Assembly (NCBI GenBank): GCA_964022665.1
Contig: CAXIDF010000003.1
Location: 186,001-250,000 of the forward strand
Reading direction: 5' to 3'
Source: Haliea sp964022665
GTDB lineage: Bacteria; Pseudomonadota; Gammaproteobacteria; Pseudomonadales; Halieaceae
DNA: 64,000 nucleotides
Shown here: positions 60,545-64,000 of the stretch, piece by piece
Numbering within the stretch: position 1 is the stretch's first letter
Layout: each line of letters opens with the position of its first letter
The notes under the pieces: model-generated
The model's database searches: none
Told to the model about the DNA's origin: nothing
The model's input: the letters and a program-made list of their open reading frames with translations, nothing else
Position numbers and translations under genes: made by a program

Positions 60545-61599
60545 CAGCTCAAATCCACTGCGGGCTGTACCGTCACCGGTTGCCCATTGCGGATAGACTG
60601 GATGCCGGAGGTGATCACCTCCATGCCCGGCTCAAGGCCGCTCAGGATTTCGACGCGCTGCTCATCGCGAAAACCGGTTTCCACTTCATGGCTGACGGCA
60701 ATGCCGTCCTCCACAGTGAATACGGTTACCGCTTCGAGGTTTTGCAGCACCGCAACGCTGGGTACGACCAGCGCTGCTTCGTTGCGCGTGACCAGCTCTA
60801 CCCGCGCGTAGTTACCGGGCAAGAGTACGCTGTCAGGGTTTTCGACATCCGCGCGCACGGTAAGCGTGCGCGTTTCCGGGTGAACCCGTGGGTCTATGGC
60901 TCGCACCACAGCGGGGAAGGCATCGGCGTGCCCGCTTACGGTGAGTGACAGAGCCGTTCCGGGCACCACCTGCTGCCGGTAGCGCTCGGGCACATTGAAG
61001 TCCACATGCAGGTCGGAAACGGTTTGCAGGGTGGTGATCAGGGTGTCCGCTTCAATCAGGTCGCCGGTGCTGACATGGCGCAGTCCCAGTGTGCCGGCGA
61101 ACGGAGCCTCTATGCGGCTTTTTGCCAGCCGGGCTTTAAGTCGTGAGACTTCTGCGCGCAACACTTCGCGCCGGCTGATGGCATCATCCCGGTCGCTGGC
61201 TGTTACTGCACCCGTACCAAACAGGTTTTGCAGGCGGTCTGCCTGGGTACTGGCGAGGGTGAGCTGTTCCTCCAGCGAACGCAGTTCTGCCCCCAGCTCG
61301 TCAGACTCAATGAGAATGATGGGGTCACCGGCCTGTACGTTCTGACCATCCCGGAACAGAATTTTCTCGACCTTGCCGCGCAGCTCGCTGCGAAGATTGA
61401 TGGCCTGCTCCGCGGCCAAGGTGCCGTTGAAAAACAGCCGGCTCTCGAAGGCCTGGGGCTCCAGACGTTGGGTGCGCACGGCGGCGGCAGCGCGGTTTGG
61501 CTGTGCGCCGGCGGCGGGGCCCGAGGCGGGTTGCAGACGTGGCCAGAGCACGGCGCCAACGGCCGCAAGCGCCAGCACGACGATGATAAAACGTTTCAT
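60544..61599 (-). CDS. RND efflux periplasmic adaptor (membrane fusion) protein
   Basis: The 351-residue adaptor has an N-terminal anchor (FIIVVLALAAVGAVLW), a lipoyl half-motif pair (NLRSELRGKVEKILFRDGQNVQAGDPIILI and IEAPFAGTLGLRHVSTGDLIEADTLI) around a coiled-coil hairpin with ELRSLEEQLTLASTQADRLQNLF, and a beta-barrel domain. It bridges the RND pump to an outer-membrane channel. It is the first gene of the two-gene operon. Confidence 0.93.
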   Translation of the reverse strand: MKRFIIVVLALAAVGAVLWPRLQPASGPAAGAQPNRAAAAVRTQRLEPQAFESRLFFNGTLAAEQAINLRSELRGKVEKILFRDGQNVQAGDPIILIESDELGAELRSLEEQLTLASTQADRLQNLFGTGAVTASDRDDAISRREVLRAEVSRLKARLAKSRIEAPFAGTLGLRHVSTGDLIEADTLITTLQTVSDLHVDFNVPERYRQQVVPGTALSLTVSGHADAFPAVVRAIDPRVHPETRTLTVRADVENPDSVLLPGNYARVELVTRNEAALVVPSVAVLQNLEAVTVFTVEDGIAVSHEVETGFRDEQRVEILSGLEPGMEVITSGIQSIRNGQPVTVQPAVDLS

Positions 61600-61627
61600 G
61601 AGAATTCCTGTCTGCCGGGCGCAAAAA

Positions 61628-61652
61628 CCGCTGAAAAAGCGGCGCCATTATA
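61628..61652 (-). promoter_or_regulatory. -10 box of the efflux operon with overlapping hairpin and T-run
   Basis: On the minus strand a perfect TATAAT (61652 to 61647) is followed at once by CCGCT-ttttc-AGCGG and TTTTTG, a small terminator-like hairpin at the expected transcription start. No good -35 is visible at 16-18 bases. Confidence 0.45.
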
Positions 61653-61723
61653 GCGCAAAAGTGGCGCGGTTATTGACTCCATGTGCAGCGCAAGGTTCCC
61701 GCGGGCACTGCCTGTTGCCGTCA

Positions 61724-61747
61724 AAGCGCGTATAATCCGCGCTTTTT
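61724..61747 (+). promoter_or_regulatory. -10 box of prfC inside an inverted repeat
   Basis: Perfect TATAAT (61731-61736) sits in the loop of the 7-bp inverted repeat AAGCGCG/CGCGCTT (61724-61730 and 61738-61744) and is followed by a T-run. The prfC ATG lies about 27 bases downstream. No convincing -35 hexamer. Confidence 0.5.
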
Positions 61748-61762
61748 CCAGCAGGTTCCAGC

Positions 61763-63340
61763 ATGGCAGATTTGACAAAGGCAATTGCCAACCGACGCAC
61801 ATTCGCCATCATCTCGCACCCGGATGCGGGCAAGACCACGATTACCGAGAAGCTGTTGCTGTTGGGCAACGCCATTCAGGTCGCCGGGAGCGTGAAAGGC
61901 AAGCGTGGCCCGCACGCCACCTCGGACTGGATGACGCTGGAGCAGGAGCGCGGCATTTCCGTGACTTCGTCGGTGATGCAGTTCCCCTATCACGGGCGCA
62001 CCGTGAATCTGCTGGATACGCCGGGCCACGAGGACTTTTCCGAGGATACCTATCGCACCCTCACCGCCGTGGATTCGGCGTTGATGGTGATCGATGGCGC
62101 GAAAGGCGTGGAGGACCGCACGATCAAGTTGATGAGTGTCTGCCGCCTGCGCGACACGCCAATTTTCAGCTTCGTGAACAAGATGGACCGTGATATCCGT
62201 GACCCCATCGAGCTGCTGGATGAAATCGAATCGGTGCTCGGTATTGCCGGGGCACCTATCAACTGGCCGCTGGGCATGGGGCGTGAGTTCAAAGGGGTGT
62301 ACAACCTCTACACCGACATCATCCACGTGTTCACCCCGGGCCAGGGAAGCGTGCTGCCGGATGACCGGCGCATCGAGGGGCTGGACAGCGCCGAAGGGCG
62401 TGCCCTGCTGGGTGATGACTGGGCGCACTTTGCGGAGGAAATCGAGCTGGTGCGCGGTGCCAGCCATCCCTTCGAGCGGGAAGCCTTCCTTGCCGGCAAG
62501 TTGAGCCCGGTGTTCTTCGGTACGGCGCTGGGCAATTTTGGCGTGCGCGAAATGCTCGACGATTTTGTCGAGTGGGCGCCGGCGCCCCTGGGGCGCGAGG
62601 CCGCGCAGCGTGAAGTAAGCGCCGCGGAGCCGACTTTCTCGGGCTTCGTGTTCAAGATCCAGGCAAATATGGACCCCCGTCACCGCGACCGGATCGCGTT
62701 TTTGCGGGTCTGTTCGGGGCGCTACGAAAAAGGCATGAAAATGCGTCATTCCCGCATTGGCAAGGACGTGCGCGTGGTGGATGCGGTGACGTTCAAAGCC
62801 GGGGAGCGCGTGTTGGTGGAAGAGGCCTTCGCCGGTGACATCATCGGCCTGCACAACCACGGCACTATCCAGATCGGGGATACCTTTACCGAGGGCGAAG
62901 AGCTGCAGTTTTCCGGCATTCCGCACTTTGCGCCCGAGCTGTTCCGCCGTATCCGCCTGCGCGACCCGATGAAGTCCAAACAGCTGCAGAAGGGTTTGCA
63001 GCAGCTCTCCGAAGAGGGGTCGACACAGGTGTTCGCGCCGTTGAATTCATCGGACCTGATTGTGGGGGCGGTCGGTCAACTGCAGTTCGACGTGGTGGTG
63101 TATCGGCTTGCCGATGAATACAAAGTAGAGGCGGGCTATGAACCGGTCAACGTCTACACCGCGCGCTGGGTGCACAGCGATGACCCGCGCAAGCTGGAGG
63201 AATTCCGCAAGAAGGCCGCGGATCAGCTGTCCATTGATGGTGGCGGGCACCTCACCTACCTGGCGCCGACGCGGGTCAACCTGTCGCTGATGGAAGAGCG
63301 CTGGCCGGATATCGAGTTCCTGGCAACGCGTGAGCACTAA
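61763..63340 (+). CDS. prfC: Peptide chain release factor 3
   Basis: RF3 is the translational GTPase that recycles RF1/RF2 after termination. The 525-residue protein has G1 HPDAGKTTITEKLLL near 19-33, the switch region RGISVTSSVMQF, G3 DTPGHEDFSEDTYRTL, and G4 NKMDRD. RF3-specific domains follow, including HRDRIAFLRVCSGRYEKGMKM. It ends 3 bases before the convergent peroxidase gene. Confidence 0.98.
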   Translation: MADLTKAIANRRTFAIISHPDAGKTTITEKLLLLGNAIQVAGSVKGKRGPHATSDWMTLEQERGISVTSSVMQFPYHGRTVNLLDTPGHEDFSEDTYRTLTAVDSALMVIDGAKGVEDRTIKLMSVCRLRDTPIFSFVNKMDRDIRDPIELLDEIESVLGIAGAPINWPLGMGREFKGVYNLYTDIIHVFTPGQGSVLPDDRRIEGLDSAEGRALLGDDWAHFAEEIELVRGASHPFEREAFLAGKLSPVFFGTALGNFGVREMLDDFVEWAPAPLGREAAQREVSAAEPTFSGFVFKIQANMDPRHRDRIAFLRVCSGRYEKGMKMRHSRIGKDVRVVDAVTFKAGERVLVEEAFAGDIIGLHNHGTIQIGDTFTEGEELQFSGIPHFAPELFRRIRLRDPMKSKQLQKGLQQLSEEGSTQVFAPLNSSDLIVGAVGQLQFDVVVYRLADEYKVEAGYEPVNVYTARWVHSDDPRKLEEFRKKAADQLSIDGGGHLTYLAPTRVNLSLMEERWPDIEFLATREH

Positions 63341-63343
63341 CCC

Positions 63344-63829
63344 TCAGGGCAGCAGGGTTTCGATGTCGCGGGCGATGTCATCCGGGCGGGTAGTGGGAGC
63401 ATAGCGCTTGACCACCTTGCCCTCGGTGTCGATGAGGAACTTGGTGAAGTTCCACTTGATGCCCTGGGAGCCGAGTGCGCCGGGCGCCTGTTTTTTCAGG
63501 TGCTTGAACAGCGGATCGGCTGTGGCACCATTGACGTCGACCTTGGCGAACATGGGGAAGCTGACGCCATAATTGACCTGGCAGAATTCCATGATTTCGT
63601 CGTTGCTACCGGGATCCTGTTTGCCGAACTGGTTACAGGGAAAGCCGAGAACGGTGAAGCCGCGTTCGCGATAGGTTTCAAAAAGTTTTTCCAGCCCCGC
63701 GAACTGGGGGGTGAAGCCGCACTTGGACGCGGTGTTGACCACCAGCAATACCTTGCCGCGATAGTCTTCCAGGGTGGCAGCCTTGCCACTGGGCATTGCG
63801 CAGGTGAAGTCATAAAGTGATTCGGTCAT
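63344..63829 (-). CDS. Glutathione peroxidase-family (thiol peroxidase) protein
   Basis: The 161-residue thioredoxin-fold peroxidase reduces hydroperoxides. The active-site tetrad residues are visible: Cys in NTASKCGFTPQF near 37, Gln in FPCNQFGKQDPG near 71, and Trp/Asn in IKWNFTKFL near 126. It uses Cys rather than selenocysteine. A second Cys in the FPCNQ segment is present as in the thioredoxin-dependent bacterial members, so thioredoxin may be the true reductant. Confidence 0.93.
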   Translation of the reverse strand: MTESLYDFTCAMPSGKAATLEDYRGKVLLVVNTASKCGFTPQFAGLEKLFETYRERGFTVLGFPCNQFGKQDPGSNDEIMEFCQVNYGVSFPMFAKVDVNGATADPLFKHLKKQAPGALGSQGIKWNFTKFLIDTEGKVVKRYAPTTRPDDIARDIETLLP

Positions 63830-63915
63830 AGGGCGTCTCCTTGTCAGGGCGGGATGCAGCAGTGTAGCGCAGTCCCGCCGTTAGGGGCTTGTTACGTACC
63901 GCAGGTCCCGGGAGA

Positions 63916-64000
63916 TCAGACGCCCGCTGGAGCAGGCATCTGCAGCTGCTGCAAGAGCATGCCCAGCCGCTTGCGCTGGTTCTTCAGGGCATACTCCAGC
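63916..64000 (-). CDS. 3' end of a gene truncated by the window edge
   Basis: An open minus-strand frame enters from the right edge and stops at 63918-63916. It encodes the last 27 residues, ending MPAPAGV, preceded by a Leu/Gln-rich helical stretch (LEYALKNQRKRLGMLLQQLQ). Too short to name; it shows the base composition of its neighbours and no internal stop. Confidence 0.45.
   Translation of the reverse strand, partial: LEYALKNQRKRLGMLLQQLQMPAPAGV

Overview
The window is GC-rich and densely coded, with no gap over 300 bases. It reads as chromosomal DNA of a Gram-negative gammaproteobacterium. The support is the mrdA-rodA-mltB-rlpA-dacA-ybeD-lipB order, a class Ia ribonucleotide reductase with two ATP-cones, fadBA, purEK, rsfS-rlmH, a YqcC-family gene and TonB/RND envelope systems. 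The gene mix (Halieaceae/Cellvibrionales-like, marine, degradative) is an inference, not a proven placement. I saw no rRNA, tRNA, CRISPR array, transposase or phage gene.

Layout. 1-4.3 kb: a luciferase-like oxidoreductase, a DMT exporter, a polyhydroxyalkanoate-associated small protein, a patatin-like lipase and an AraC regulator. 4.4-8.5 kb: a diiron ferritin-like protein, rpsT, a TetR regulator with a tyrosine phosphatase, and two small envelope proteins. 8.7-12.9 kb: a PlsC-like acyltransferase, dinG and an NhaR-like regulator. 13-16.2 kb: purE-purK followed in the same operon by an SbtA-type bicarbonate transporter and its PII-like partner. 16.3-24.1 kb: fadBA, then an operon of PA2779/PA2778-like proteins, a haloalkane dehalogenase and an SLC13 permease. 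24.3-31.8 kb: a NUDIX hydrolase, nrdAB and argDF. 32.1-42.4 kb: grxD, proA-nadD-rsfS-rlmH, and the cell-elongation and peptidoglycan cluster through lipB.

42.3-55.5 kb is an accessory catabolic block placed where lipA would be expected in the E. coli order. Seven minus-strand genes (iron-dependent alcohol dehydrogenase, TetR regulator, acyl-CoA synthetase, TonB receptor, flavin monooxygenase, metallo-hydrolase, cytochrome P450) diverge from four plus-strand genes: the large and small subunits of a cobalamin-dependent acyl-CoA mutase, its MeaB-type G-protein chaperone, and a crotonase. The mutase large subunit keeps the family fold but has changed nearly every substrate-contacting position I could align, including the active-site His (now Asn) and the carboxylate-binding Arg (now Cys). 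I regard this as the most likely undescribed system in the window: uptake, oxygenation, CoA activation and radical carbon-skeleton rearrangement of an unknown compound, under one TetR regulator.

55.5-64 kb: a RegBA-type redox two-component system, an RND efflux pump with its adaptor, prfC, a glutathione peroxidase, and the 3' end of one more gene running off the edge.
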